Counted from the stretch's first letter, positions 39,538 through 47,861 are shown. The stretch: 64,000 nucleotides of DNA from Micromonospora_G sp040676775 (GCF_040676775.1 NZ_JBFAPP010000014.1:154613-218612), one strand, 5' to 3'. Notes: generated by a model not told the origin, from the letters alone. Program-made: numbers and translations.

Positions 39538-39933
39538 TCAGCTGGGGTTACCGAAGACCCACAACACGCCCTGGGCGAACCCGTAGTCCAGCCCGGCCAC
39601 GACCGTCAACATCACGGCGACGAAGACGACCACCACGGCGGTGTAGGTCAGCAGTTCCTTCCGGGTTGGCCAGATGACCTTACGCAGTTCGGCCACGACC
39701 TCGCGGAAGAACCGGGCGATCCGGCCGAAAAATCCCACCCGCTGGGTTTCCGACTTTGCCTTCGGCCGGCTGTCCGCCGACTCTGCCTTGGTCCGGGAAC
39801 GGGTGGCGGTGCCACCGCGCGAGACCGGCTCCTCGCCCTCGTCGGCGTCATCGTCGATAGCGTCGTCGATCGTCTCGTCGTCAAGACGGTCGTCGTCCGC
39901 GGCGTCCTCGCCGCGCCGGTTGCTCTCGGCCAC
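39538..39933 (-). CDS. secE: Protein translocase subunit SecE
   Basis: The small Sec translocon subunit that clamps SecY. The C-terminal part is typical SecE: an amphipathic helix (FFREVVAELRKVIWPTRKEL) followed by one transmembrane helix (TYTAVVVVFVAVMLTVVAGL). It is preceded by a highly acidic extension of about 60 residues. GTG at 39933 with GGAGGG just upstream is the likely start (131 residues); an in-frame ATG at 39981 is the alternative. Confidence 0.93.
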   Translation of the reverse strand: MAESNRRGEDAADDDRLDDETIDDAIDDDADEGEEPVSRGGTATRSRTKAESADSRPKAKSETQRVGFFGRIARFFREVVAELRKVIWPTRKELLTYTAVVVVFVAVMLTVVAGLDYGFAQGVLWVFGNPS

Positions 39934-40193
39934 TTCGCCCTCCGTCGGGGGGTGCTGGGTTCGTACGTCGGGTGGACGCACGACACACTGGTCACGCCGA
40001 CCGAGTACGAGTAACGCGCTCGGCCGAAACCCGGACCCTACCGTCCCCCGGGACGGGCCGCGGCCGGCGGAGCCGACGAAAACCGCTCTTCGGCGGGTGA
40101 CCCGCTCCAGAACAGCCCCGCCGATGCCACCACCACGGGACGATCGTCGCGCGTCGGCGACTCCGACCCCCGGGAACGGTCAGGCCTAAGGCG

Positions 40194-40266
<73 letters not shown>

Positions 40267-40439
40267 GTGCGGGAAAGCCGTCCCTACTCGGGCGCGCACG
40301 CCTAAGTAGGGCCTACTTGCCCCACGGCGGACCAGTGTACGGGTAGACGACCGACTTTCCCAACCGGCCACCGCCCTGTGCCGAACACCCGCCACGCCGA
40401 GCCGGTCGGGGCCGGTCGAGCGCGGGTGGAGATCGACCG

Positions 40440-40841
40440 TCAGGCTCCGGTGAACGAGCCGCGGACGGTCGCCCGCGCCTGCGCCAGCACCTTCTCACCG
40501 TGACAGGTTGCGGTCAGGTCCAGCCTGGTCAGGCCCGGTTCGGTGGCGTCGCGTACCACCGCGCGCACCTCGATCTCGGTGCCCTCTTCGTCGTCGGGCA
40601 CCACCACGGGCCGGGTGAACCGGACGCCGTACTCGACCACCGCGGCGGGGTCACCGGCCCACTCGGTGACCGCACGGCCGACCAGTGCCATGGTGAACAT
40701 GCCGTGCGCGATCACGCCCGGCAGCCCCACCTTGGTCGCGAACCGGTCGCTCCAGTGGATCGGATTGAAGTCGCCCGAGGCACCCGCGTAGCGGACCAGG
40801 TCCGCCCGGGTGACCCGGAAGGTCTTGACCGGCAGCTCCAC
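40440..40841 (-). CDS. MaoC-like (3R)-hydroxyacyl dehydratase, HadB type
   Basis: A 133-residue hot-dog-fold protein. The motif GDFNPIHWSDRFATKVGLPG contains the catalytic hydratase-2 residues Asp and His of MaoC-like enzymes, followed by AHGMFTMAL. The start is GTG at 40841, one base behind the stop of the upstream gene, so the two are coupled. In mycobacteria the HadA-HadB heterodimer dehydrates intermediates of FAS-II, and that family match suggests a similar fatty-acid role here. The catalytic subunit is this one. Confidence 0.85.
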   Translation of the reverse strand: MELPVKTFRVTRADLVRYAGASGDFNPIHWSDRFATKVGLPGVIAHGMFTMALVGRAVTEWAGDPAAVVEYGVRFTRPVVVPDDEEGTEIEVRAVVRDATEPGLTRLDLTATCHGEKVLAQARATVRGSFTGA

Positions 40842-40842
40842 G

Positions 40843-41289
40843 TCAGCCCTCCCCGCGTACGACAAGCTTTGACCAGACGGTGACGACCGGCTCGCCGGCC
40901 ACCGTCGAAACATCGGTGCGGGTGGTCAGGAAATCGTGACCACCGCGAGAGGTGATCTCCTCGACGGTGTTGACGCAGACCAGCTCGTCCCCCGCGACCA
41001 CCGGGCGGGCGTACGCGAACCGCTGGTCGCCGTGGACCACCCGGCTGTAGTCGATGCCCAGCGCGGGGTCCTCGATGAGCTGCTGGCTCGCCGCCATCGT
41101 GATGATGACCGGAAAGGTCGGCGGGGCGACCACGTCGCCATGCCCGAGCGCGCGCGCGGCCTCAGGATCGTGGTACGCCGGGTCGGTCGCGCCGATCGCG
41201 GTCGCGAACTCACGGATCTTCTCCCGTCCCACCTGATAGGGGACGGTCGGCGGATAGCTGCGGCCAACAAAAGACGGATCCAACGACAT
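40843..41289 (-). CDS. MaoC N-terminal-domain protein, HadA type
   Basis: A 148-residue hot-dog-fold protein starting MSLDPSFVGRSYPPTVPYQV. It carries the substrate-binding pattern APPTFPVIITMA and FAYARPVVAGDELV of the FAS1-like dehydratase N-terminal family, but not the Asp-x4-His catalytic pair, as expected for the HadA partner. It is followed directly by the HadB-type gene, and rpmG lies upstream. This order is conserved in actinobacteria. Confidence 0.85.
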   Translation of the reverse strand: MSLDPSFVGRSYPPTVPYQVGREKIREFATAIGATDPAYHDPEAARALGHGDVVAPPTFPVIITMAASQQLIEDPALGIDYSRVVHGDQRFAYARPVVAGDELVCVNTVEEITSRGGHDFLTTRTDVSTVAGEPVVTVWSKLVVRGEG

Positions 41290-41436
41290 GCCGCGAACCT
41301 ACACTCCCGGATCCTCGATCACCGTTCGGCGAAATGCCGGCCGGACAAACACGATCGCCGCACCGAAGGCGAAAACGCCCGATCGGTACGGCGATGTGGG
41401 AAGACTGCGCGGCCGGCGCTGAGCCGGCCAGCGGTT

Positions 41437-41604
41437 CTAGCGGGTCTCGCGGTGAACGGTGTGCTTGCCGTCCCGGGGGCAGAACTTCTTCAGCTCGATA
41501 CGGTCCGGGTCGTTACGACGGTTCTTACGCGTGATGTAGTTGCGCTCCTTGCACTCCACACACGCCAAAGTGATCTTCGGACGGACATCGGTCGCCTTCG
41601 CCAC
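41437..41604 (-). CDS. rpmG: 50S ribosomal protein L33
   Basis: A 55-residue protein translated by hand from GTG 41604 to TAG 41437-41439. It reads VRPKITLACVECKERNYITR in its first half and ends HRETR. The first zinc-ligand pair CVEC is intact, but the second reads CPRD, so only three of the four usual Cys remain. It is flanked by tRNA-Met and the hadA-like gene. Confidence 0.95.
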   Translation of the reverse strand: MAKATDVRPKITLACVECKERNYITRKNRRNDPDRIELKKFCPRDGKHTVHRETR

Positions 41605-41734
41605 GGCGGAGTGCCTTCCTCGCTAAGGATCAACTACGACACAGCAGCGTACCTGCCTGCTATGCGGACATGCAAAGTGGGCGCCACTTGGCGCCCTTCA
41701 CTTCGGTTTCCGGACTGGGCCCGGGCGCCGAGAG

Positions 41735-41807
41735 TAGCGGTGGCCGGACTTGAACCGGCGACACAGCGATTATGAGCCGCTTGCTCTACCATCTGAGCTA
41801 CACCGCC
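41735..41807 (-). tRNA. tRNA-Met (CAT)
   Basis: A 73-base cloverleaf on the minus strand with acceptor arm GGCGGTG, anticodon loop CTCATAA (CAT) and T-arm CCGGTTCAAGTCCGG. The acceptor starts with a G-U pair and the D-arm is of the elongator type. CCA is not encoded. Confidence 0.96.
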
Positions 41808-41833
41808 GCAGGCGGGTCCAGCTGAACCCTCTG

Positions 41834-41906
41834 AGCCCCCTTACGGAATCGAACCGTAGACCTTCTCCTTACCATGGAGACGCTCTGCCGACTGAGCTAA
41901 GGGGGC
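41834..41906 (-). tRNA. tRNA-Thr (GGT)
   Basis: A 73-base cloverleaf on the minus strand: acceptor GCCCCCT/AGGGGGC, anticodon stem TCTCC/GGAGA with loop ATGGTAA (anticodon GGT), T-arm TACGGTTCGATTCCGTA. CCA is not encoded. It lies 26 bases upstream of tRNA-Met and is probably cotranscribed with it. Confidence 0.96.
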
Positions 41907-42018
41907 GACGCGATCTTGCTTTTGGCGCGCAGGGGTAAGAGTACACGGCGATCCAGCAGTGGGGAAATCGGATCCCGGGGCGTCGCGTAGCCCCTGGCCA
42001 ACGGCCATTTGACCGGCC

Positions 42019-44586
42019 TCACGGCACCGCGCGCAGCCGGCGTACGTCGGTCGAGGACGCGGCTTCCGGCTCCGCCTGGGCACCGAACCAGGCCTCCAGC
42101 CGCTCGTACGGCAGCGGCCGACTGAACAGGAACCCCTGACCGATCTGGCAGCCGATGTCCTGCAGCAGTTCCAGGGTCAGCTCGCTCTCCACGCCCTCCG
42201 CGACCACGGTGAGGCCGAACTGCTGGGAGAGCGTCACGACCGCGTTGACGATCGCCAGGTCCACCGGATCGGTCGCCATGCCCTGCACGAACGAACGGTC
42301 GACCTTGACCTCGTCGACCGGCAACCGGCGCAGGTAGGACAGGGACGAGTAACCGGTGCCGAAGTCGTCCACCGACAGGCGTACGCCGACCTCGCGCAAG
42401 CGCCGCAGGGTCGGCATCGGACGGTTGGTCCCGTCCAGCACGCCGGCTTCCTTGATCTCGAAGGTCAGCAGTTCCGGCGCGACGCCGTACTCGGCGAGCA
42501 ACTCCTGGACCCGGTCCGGGAAATGCTGGTCGATCAGCGTACGGGCGGAGAGGTTGACCGACACCGCCAACGGTTCGTCACCCGCGGTCCAGTCCCGGCT
42601 GCGCCGCAGCCCCTCCCGCAACACCGCCTCGGTGAGCCGTTCGAGTTGGCCGGTGTGCTCGGCGACCGCCACGAAGTCCTCGGGCGAGACCGGGCCGTGC
42701 GCCGGATGCTCCCACCGGGCCAGGCACTCGACCCCGACCAGGCGCCGGTCGTCCAGGGTCACCTTCGGCTGGAAGTAGACCTCGATCTCGCCGTTGTCCA
42801 GCGCCCGGCGCAGGTCGCCGGCGAGGCCGAGGCGATGCATGGACCGGGACTCCAACGCCGGGTTGAACAACTGGACGCTGCCCGGGGTGGACTTCGCCGC
42901 CGTGGCCGCCAGGTCGACCCGCCGCAGCAGCGTCTCCGGGTCGTTGCCATGGTCTGGATGGACCGCCACCCCGACCGCGGTGTCGACGTCCAGGACCAAC
43001 GTGCCGAAGACCATCTGGTCCTGGATCTGCTCGCGCAGCTCGGCGGCCAGTTCGGTGGCCGCTTCGGCGTTCTCCGCCCGCAGGGTGACCAGGAACTCGT
43101 CGCCGCCGATCCGGCCGACCAGGGCGGCCGCGGGCGCGCTGGAACGCAACCGGGACGCGACCTCGGTCAGCACCTCGTCACCGGCGGCGTGCCCGAGAGA
43201 CTCGTTGACCTGGCGCAGCCCGTCGACGTCGAAGAGGAGTACGGCGACCACCTCACCGGGCGCCCGGACCCGTACCGCCTCTTCGAGGGCCTCGGTCATC
43301 CGGCGCCGGTTCGGCAGGTTCACCAGCCCGTCGTGGTACGCGTCGTGGCGCAGCCGGTCGACCAGTCGGGAGTTCTCCAGCGCCACCGCCACGTGCGCCG
43401 CGATCGTCTCGAAGATGGGTATGTCACCGGGGAGGAAGTGGGTGCTGTCGCTGAGCCGGTTGACCAGTTCGAGTGTGCCGATCACGGCCTCGCCGGAACG
43501 GAGCGGGGCGACGATGACGTCCTTGGCACCCCCGGCGCGCAACGCCGCGCGTACCTCTTCGTCGCCGTCCAGCCGGCCACCGACCGCAATGGTCTGTTTC
43601 TCCTGGTACGCCCGCTGACGGGCGATCAACGGCGTCCGACCGAAGTCGAGCAGTCCGGGATCGTCGACCCGAGCGGTGAGCAGCACCTCGGGATGCCGAC
43701 CCTGGGCGGGCAGCCAGAGCGTGGCGTACTCGGCCTGCATCAGGGCCCGTACCCGGCCAAGCATCACGTCGGCGAGGGTGCCGTCCTGGCCACTGCGGGT
43801 CATCGCCCGGGTCAGGTCGTACATGTCGGCAAGGGTGCGGTGCTGGCGGAAGAACTGGGCGTAGGACCGGCCGACCAGGGCCAACCCACCGGCGAGCACG
43901 GCCAGCAGCACCACCGACCACCAGGTGGTGGCGAGTGCGATGAGCACGATCAGGCCGACCGACATGTTCGCCGCGGCCACGATCAGGTTGGGCGCGGCGG
44001 TCCGGGTCACCTCCCAGCCCGCCTGGGTGCCCTGCACGAGCGTGATCACACCGATCACCGCGGCGAACGTGACCAGGGTGATGGTGCTGACGCCGACGAA
44101 GATGACGCCCCAGGTGGCTGGGCCGACACCGTTCATCGGCGGTAGGGCGTGCAGGACCAGGCCGGCCAGCGAGGTCGCGGCCGCGGTCTTGGCCACGTTG
44201 AACGCGAACTTCGCCGACCGGACCTTGCGTCGGATCTGGGTGAGCAGGGCTGCCAGGGTGAAGATGAACACCACGGTCAGCGGCGGCAGGAAGTAGAGCG
44301 CCAGGACCAGCGGGATCTCGGTGACCGTCGCGATGACCGCCTGTCGCCGGATGACGACGTGCAGCGTCGACCCCTCGGTCAGCACCATCACGACCAGAAG
44401 GAAGGCCGCGATCAACCATCCGCGAACCGGATCGTCGACACTGAGCCTGGCGGCGGAGTCTTCCGACAGCCGCGGCGCCAGGATGCCGAGCGCCGTCGAC
44501 CAGATCACCGCCAGGATCGCCAGTGGACCGGTAATGAACCAGGCATGCTCAGCGGATCGTCGTGGCGATGACTGCCGCCCGGCCAT
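42019..44586 (-). CDS. Membrane GAF-GGDEF-EAL protein (c-di-GMP turnover)
   Basis: An 855-residue signalling protein. About seven hydrophobic helices fill the first 240 residues, then a GAF-like domain (about 250-395), a GGDEF domain with the intact motif GRIGGDEFLVTL (motif at 494-498), and an EAL domain (about 575-840). The EAL motif itself reads ECL (620-622), and the usual E-x-T-E motif reads EIKE (710-713). The later motifs DDFGTGYSS and KVDRSFV are kept. The cyclase side therefore looks active, while the phosphodiesterase side is uncertain. The ATG at 44586 has GGGAG 4 bases upstream. A 55-codon ORF lies 59 bases upstream. Confidence 0.93.
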   Translation of the reverse strand: MAGRQSSPRRSAEHAWFITGPLAILAVIWSTALGILAPRLSEDSAARLSVDDPVRGWLIAAFLLVVMVLTEGSTLHVVIRRQAVIATVTEIPLVLALYFLPPLTVVFIFTLAALLTQIRRKVRSAKFAFNVAKTAAATSLAGLVLHALPPMNGVGPATWGVIFVGVSTITLVTFAAVIGVITLVQGTQAGWEVTRTAAPNLIVAAANMSVGLIVLIALATTWWSVVLLAVLAGGLALVGRSYAQFFRQHRTLADMYDLTRAMTRSGQDGTLADVMLGRVRALMQAEYATLWLPAQGRHPEVLLTARVDDPGLLDFGRTPLIARQRAYQEKQTIAVGGRLDGDEEVRAALRAGGAKDVIVAPLRSGEAVIGTLELVNRLSDSTHFLPGDIPIFETIAAHVAVALENSRLVDRLRHDAYHDGLVNLPNRRRMTEALEEAVRVRAPGEVVAVLLFDVDGLRQVNESLGHAAGDEVLTEVASRLRSSAPAAALVGRIGGDEFLVTLRAENAEAATELAAELREQIQDQMVFGTLVLDVDTAVGVAVHPDHGNDPETLLRRVDLAATAAKSTPGSVQLFNPALESRSMHRLGLAGDLRRALDNGEIEVYFQPKVTLDDRRLVGVECLARWEHPAHGPVSPEDFVAVAEHTGQLERLTEAVLREGLRRSRDWTAGDEPLAVSVNLSARTLIDQHFPDRVQELLAEYGVAPELLTFEIKEAGVLDGTNRPMPTLRRLREVGVRLSVDDFGTGYSSLSYLRRLPVDEVKVDRSFVQGMATDPVDLAIVNAVVTLSQQFGLTVVAEGVESELTLELLQDIGCQIGQGFLFSRPLPYERLEAWFGAQAEPEAASSTDVRRLRAVP

Positions 44587-44645
44587 GCCGCTCCCTAGGG
44601 GTCGCGTTTCCTAGCGGCTCCGATGAGGCAGGCCGCGAGGTCGTT

Positions 44646-44813
44646 CTACACGCCGCTCCCGCTCACGTGCCAGACAGCGGTGCCGACGCTCAGGCCCCAG
44701 TCGAAGGTCACCTGAGTGAAGGCGACAGGCTCGTCGGCGACGAAGATGGCGCCGAAGAGCGCGGCGAGCGCAAGGGCCGGACCAAGCAGCCGACCCAGCC
44801 GTCGTGCAGACAT
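44646..44813 (-). CDS. Small 55-residue membrane or secreted protein
   Basis: Found by hand translation. The ATG at 44813 has GGAG 6 bases upstream (CAGGAGCCAACG) and the frame closes at 44646. The product starts MSARRLGRLLGPALALAALF, a basic N-terminus followed by one hydrophobic segment, and ends with about 30 residues containing VTFDWGLSVGTAVW. It looks like a signal peptide or one-helix anchor. It is 59 bases upstream of the GGDEF-EAL gene on the same strand, so it could be cotranscribed. No family is recognised, and its reality rests on the ribosome binding site and codon pattern. Confidence 0.5.
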   Translation of the reverse strand: MSARRLGRLLGPALALAALFGAIFVADEPVAFTQVTFDWGLSVGTAVWHVSGSGV

Positions 44814-45084
44814 CGTTGGCTCCTGTCGAGAGAATGACGGAGAGGAGGTGGAGGTTCCATGATGGTGCCACAGCTACCGGAGGCAGCAAAGCGGTACGGG
44901 CCTGCCGTGCCGCTGATCCGGCAAATTCCAACCGAACGGTAGGGACAACTCCACCGGCTGGATGCAACCCCATGCGCTACAGATCGCCGACTTGGTGCGC
45001 GCAGCGCGCGAAGTGAACTTTTCCTCGAATCAGATAACCCGGACTAAATCGCGCTGCCCCTCATAATCGACCTAACGAACTTAT

Positions 45085-45105
45085 GCCATCAACACTCCCC
45101 ATATC
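45085..45105 (-). repeat. 20-base motif shared with the htpX upstream region, copy 1
   Basis: Plus-strand CCATCAACACTCCCCATAT (45085-45103) recurs with one change at 51424-51442; counting two further bases, 19 of 21 match. On the minus strand both read TATGGGGA-N-TGTTGATGG. Here it lies about 270 bases upstream of the 55-codon ORF. Confidence 0.5.
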
Positions 45106-45844
45106 GGACGGTCGTACGCCCGACCCACCAGGTCCAGCCCGACCTCGATCCGGCCCCGCCAGCCCGTAGTCGCACGTCAACGCAACGCTCGCCCGTCGAC
45201 ACAGTGTGTGGCAGTCCGGGCAACCAGCGGCGGACATCACCCTCCGCGCAGCCCCTGGACAACTCGATTCACCCCGACCCGGGTGCCACCGACACGAAGG
45301 GCGACCTCGGACACGACAAACAACTCGACGGGGGTTCCAGGGCACCAATCACAGTAGGTATTGGTGGCCTTTGGGGCCGGTGATTGAGTCGGCCGGCGCC
45401 ATCCGGATAACAACACCATCGGCTGCGACAACATCACGATGAGTGGTCAAATCGGCACGGCCGTTTGCGAGACGTCAACCGTTGATTGCCGCACCGATCA
45501 TGTTCGCTCACGTCTTGTTCGCGTACGACACACTCCGCGCCGACCAACTTCGGGGCGAACCGAAGTCACGCTCCACCTCGGACGGACAGCCGGCGCCCAC
45601 GACGGGCGACACGACGGCGCCCGACGACCGAGCCCGCACCGTGACGTAAGTCACGCGGCGGAGGGGCGGAATCGGATGCCACGCAGACGCACAGGTCGCC
45701 ACGGACCCTGTTTGCCGCTTGCCGCCGGCACCCCACGGTCGACGGCGGTGTCACTTTGCCGCCGCATCGACAATCTGACCGGCGGCGCTCACCCGGGGGT
45801 CGTCACTCACCGCTACGTATCGCCAAATCGGAAGCGCCGGGTGC

Positions 45845-45857
45845 CGGAAAGTTTCCG
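45845..45857. promoter_or_regulatory. GAAAGTTTC-type palindrome, distal
   Basis: CGGAAA-G-TTTCCG is a perfect palindrome around one base. A second member of the same type lies at 46037-46051. Palindromes of the type GAAA-N-TTTC have been reported upstream of actinobacterial xylanase genes, so it may be a distal operator for the esterase gene. Confidence 0.4.
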
Positions 45858-46036
45858 ATAGGTGGTTCACTCTGCGGCGCGGTCGGTGGACGTACCCCGG
45901 CACCCACCGCTGATGCCAGCACAACCTGGACCGAGTGGCTGCAGTCAGACACCGACCACCCCGGCGAGCATCGACTGGTTTATCGCACCGCGTCGCGACC
46001 ACGTCCGGCACCCCGCGCGCGACGGTCGACGAGATG

Positions 46037-46051
46037 GCCGAAAGTTTCGGC
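46037..46051. promoter_or_regulatory. GAAAGTTTC-type palindrome, proximal
   Basis: GCCGAAA-G-TTTCGGC, perfect 7-bp arms around one base, about 115 bases upstream of the esterase start codon. It abuts the next palindrome (46050-46079). A candidate operator for hemicellulase-type control. Confidence 0.45.
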
Positions 46052-46079
46052 AGAATATTGACACTCTGCAATATTCTGC
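46050..46079. promoter_or_regulatory. AT-rich inverted repeat over a TTGACA box
   Basis: GCAGAATATTG (46050-46060) and CAATATTCTGC (46069-46079) are perfect 11-bp arms with an 8-base spacer. The left arm and spacer contain TTGACA (46058-46063), a consensus -35 box, though no good -10 follows. A regulator bound here would block or position RNA polymerase. Confidence 0.5.
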
Positions 46080-46105
46080 TCGACACTTGAGCCGCACTCG
46101 ACATT

Positions 46106-46122
46106 CGTGATCATCGATCACG
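46106..46122. promoter_or_regulatory. CGTGATC-N3-GATCACG palindrome
   Basis: Perfect 7-bp arms with a 3-base spacer, about 40 bases upstream of the esterase start codon. It would lie in the 5' leader or just behind the transcription start, the usual place of a repressor site. Confidence 0.4.
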
Positions 46123-46163
46123 CAGATGTCGCTTCCACCACCCCACCCGGAAGGAGAGCCCTA

Positions 46164-47837
46164 GTGACCATCAGCTCAGGGCATCCCAGAATCCGTTCGA
46201 CGGTCGTCGTGCTGGCGGTAGCGGCGCTCGCCGCCGCTGGAGCGGTATCGGCGGTAGCGAGAAGCACCACCGCCGAGGCCGCTGCCGGCGACGTCGTGGC
46301 CGCCGCGTCCGTCGAGGACGAGGGTGCCGACTGCGCGGTGTCGCTGCCCGGCTCGTTGACTGCCAACTCCAGGCTTCCCGACCCCTTTAGGAAGCTGGAC
46401 GGTACGCGCATATCCGCCAAGTCGGACTGGCGCTGCCGACGAGCAGAGATCAAGAAGCTGGCGGAGAGGTACGTCTACGGCGAGAAGCCCACCAAGCCGG
46501 CAAGCGTCACCGGCACGGTCTCGAACAGCAGCATCACCGTGAACGTGTCGCACAACGGCAGGAGTTCCAGCTTCTCCGCGAGCGTCCAACTACCCAGTGG
46601 CGCCGGACCACACCCGGCCGTCGTCGTGCTGGGCGGATTCGGGGCGGACACGGCCGCGATCAGGGCCGCGGGCGCCGCCGTCATCAACTACGACCCGTAC
46701 GCGGTCGGCAGAGAGGGCACGCCACGGAACAACAAGCAGGGCGCCTTCTACAGCATCTACGGCTCTTCGAGCAGCACCGGGCTGCTGATGGCCTGGGCCT
46801 GGGGGGTGAGCCGGATCATCGACGTCATCGAACAGTCGGGCGGCAACATCCTCAGGGCGGACGCTACCGGTGTCACGGGATGCTCCCGGTTCGGAAAGGG
46901 CGCCTTCGTGGTCGGCGTCTACGACCAGCGCATCGCGCTGACCATGCCGATCGAATCGGGTAGCGCCGGTGTGCCCATCTTCCGCGGGATCCCCGGCGAG
47001 GGCGCCCAGAGTCTGAGCAGCGCGTACGGGGAACAACCCTGGCTGGGTGACGCGTTCGGCTCCTTCACCAGCAGCCCGAACACGCTGCCGGTGGACACGC
47101 ACGAGATGGTGGCCATGGTCGCCCCGCGAGGGCTGTTCATCATGGACAACCCCCACATCGCCAACCTGGGTCCCCGGTCCGCGAGCGTGGCGGCCCTGGG
47201 CGGAGCGGAGGTCTACAAGGCGCTCGGTGCGGGAGAGAACATCACCTACTGGTCCGACATCCAGGACGGCAACCACTGCGCCAACAGGTCGGAGTGGCGC
47301 ACGCCCCTGCAGCAGAACATCCAGAAGTTCCTGCTGAAGACGGGCAACGCTCCCGGCTCCATCAGGATCTCCAGCAGGGCGGCCGGCAACCTGGCCGAGT
47401 GGAGGGACTGGCAGACCCCGGTCCTCTCCGACGGCCCGACCGTTCCGCCCACCACGCCACCGACCACCACCCCGCCGACCACACCTCCGACGACACCACC
47501 CACCACCGGCCCGCCGACCACACCCCCGACCACACCACCGGCCGGTGCCGGCTGCTCGGCGTCGGTGTCGATCAACCAGTGGACCGGCGGTTTCGTCGCC
47601 ACCGTACGGGTCACCGCCGGCTCCTCGCCGATCACCGGCTGGACGGCCGCGATGACCCTGCCGTCGGGCGCCACCGTCACCAACGCCTGGAATGCCAACC
47701 GCAGCGGGAACACCGGCGCGGTCCAGTTCACCAACGTCGCTTACAACGGCTCCCTCACGTCCGGCCAGTCCACCGAGTTCGGCTTCCAGGGCACCGGTAC
47801 GGGTACGGGACTGACACCCACCTGTACTGCCAGGTAG
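46164..47837 (+). CDS. Secreted glucuronoyl esterase (CE15) with CBM2 module
   Basis: CE15 enzymes cleave ester bonds between lignin and glucuronic acid of xylan. The 557-residue product has a signal peptide (RIRSTVVVLAVAALAAAGAV), a catalytic domain to about residue 425, a Thr/Pro linker (about 430-460) and a C-terminal carbohydrate-binding module of family 2 (about 464-557, with Cys464 and a Cys near the end). The CE15 nucleophile motif GCSRFGKGAF has Ser241; Glu264 (IESGS) and His371 (DGNHCANRS) complete the triad. GTG 46164 with AAGGAG 8 bases upstream is preferred over an upstream GTG at 46107. The gene stands alone with its own terminator. Confidence 0.93.
   Translation: MTISSGHPRIRSTVVVLAVAALAAAGAVSAVARSTTAEAAAGDVVAAASVEDEGADCAVSLPGSLTANSRLPDPFRKLDGTRISAKSDWRCRRAEIKKLAERYVYGEKPTKPASVTGTVSNSSITVNVSHNGRSSSFSASVQLPSGAGPHPAVVVLGGFGADTAAIRAAGAAVINYDPYAVGREGTPRNNKQGAFYSIYGSSSSTGLLMAWAWGVSRIIDVIEQSGGNILRADATGVTGCSRFGKGAFVVGVYDQRIALTMPIESGSAGVPIFRGIPGEGAQSLSSAYGEQPWLGDAFGSFTSSPNTLPVDTHEMVAMVAPRGLFIMDNPHIANLGPRSASVAALGGAEVYKALGAGENITYWSDIQDGNHCANRSEWRTPLQQNIQKFLLKTGNAPGSIRISSRAAGNLAEWRDWQTPVLSDGPTVPPTTPPTTTPPTTPPTTPPTTGPPTTPPTTPPAGAGCSASVSINQWTGGFVATVRVTAGSSPITGWTAAMTLPSGATVTNAWNANRSGNTGAVQFTNVAYNGSLTSGQSTEFGFQGTGTGTGLTPTCTAR
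47446..47541 (+). repeat. Thr/Pro linker repeat within the esterase gene
   Basis: Degenerate short repeats of ACC and CCG/CCA codons encode a Pro-Thr linker between the catalytic domain and the CBM2. Such linkers are typical of secreted actinobacterial polysaccharide enzymes and are prone to length change. Confidence 0.8.
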
Positions 47838-47861
47838 TCATCCGCGCTCCACGCGTTCCCT

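Larger units (their letters stand above)
44814..46163. other. Gene-poor region between the GGDEF-EAL unit and the esterase
   Basis: About 1.35 kb with only short, unconvincing open frames and, by eye, a lower GC content than its surroundings. It contains a 20-base motif shared with the htpX upstream region (45085-45105), a 7-bp inverted repeat (45343-45349 with 45360-45366), the palindrome CGGAAAGTTTCCG (45845-45857) and the palindrome cluster in front of the esterase gene. I see no remnant of a gene. Confidence 0.6.

Noticed and set aside
45439..45861. 140-codon plus-strand open frame in the gene-poor region
   Set aside because: No ribosome binding site, no hydrophobic or domain pattern, and an irregular composition rich in Arg and Thr.
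47446..47541. Tandem repeat as an independent element
   Set aside because: It is in frame and encodes the Pro-Thr linker of the esterase, so it is described as part of that gene.
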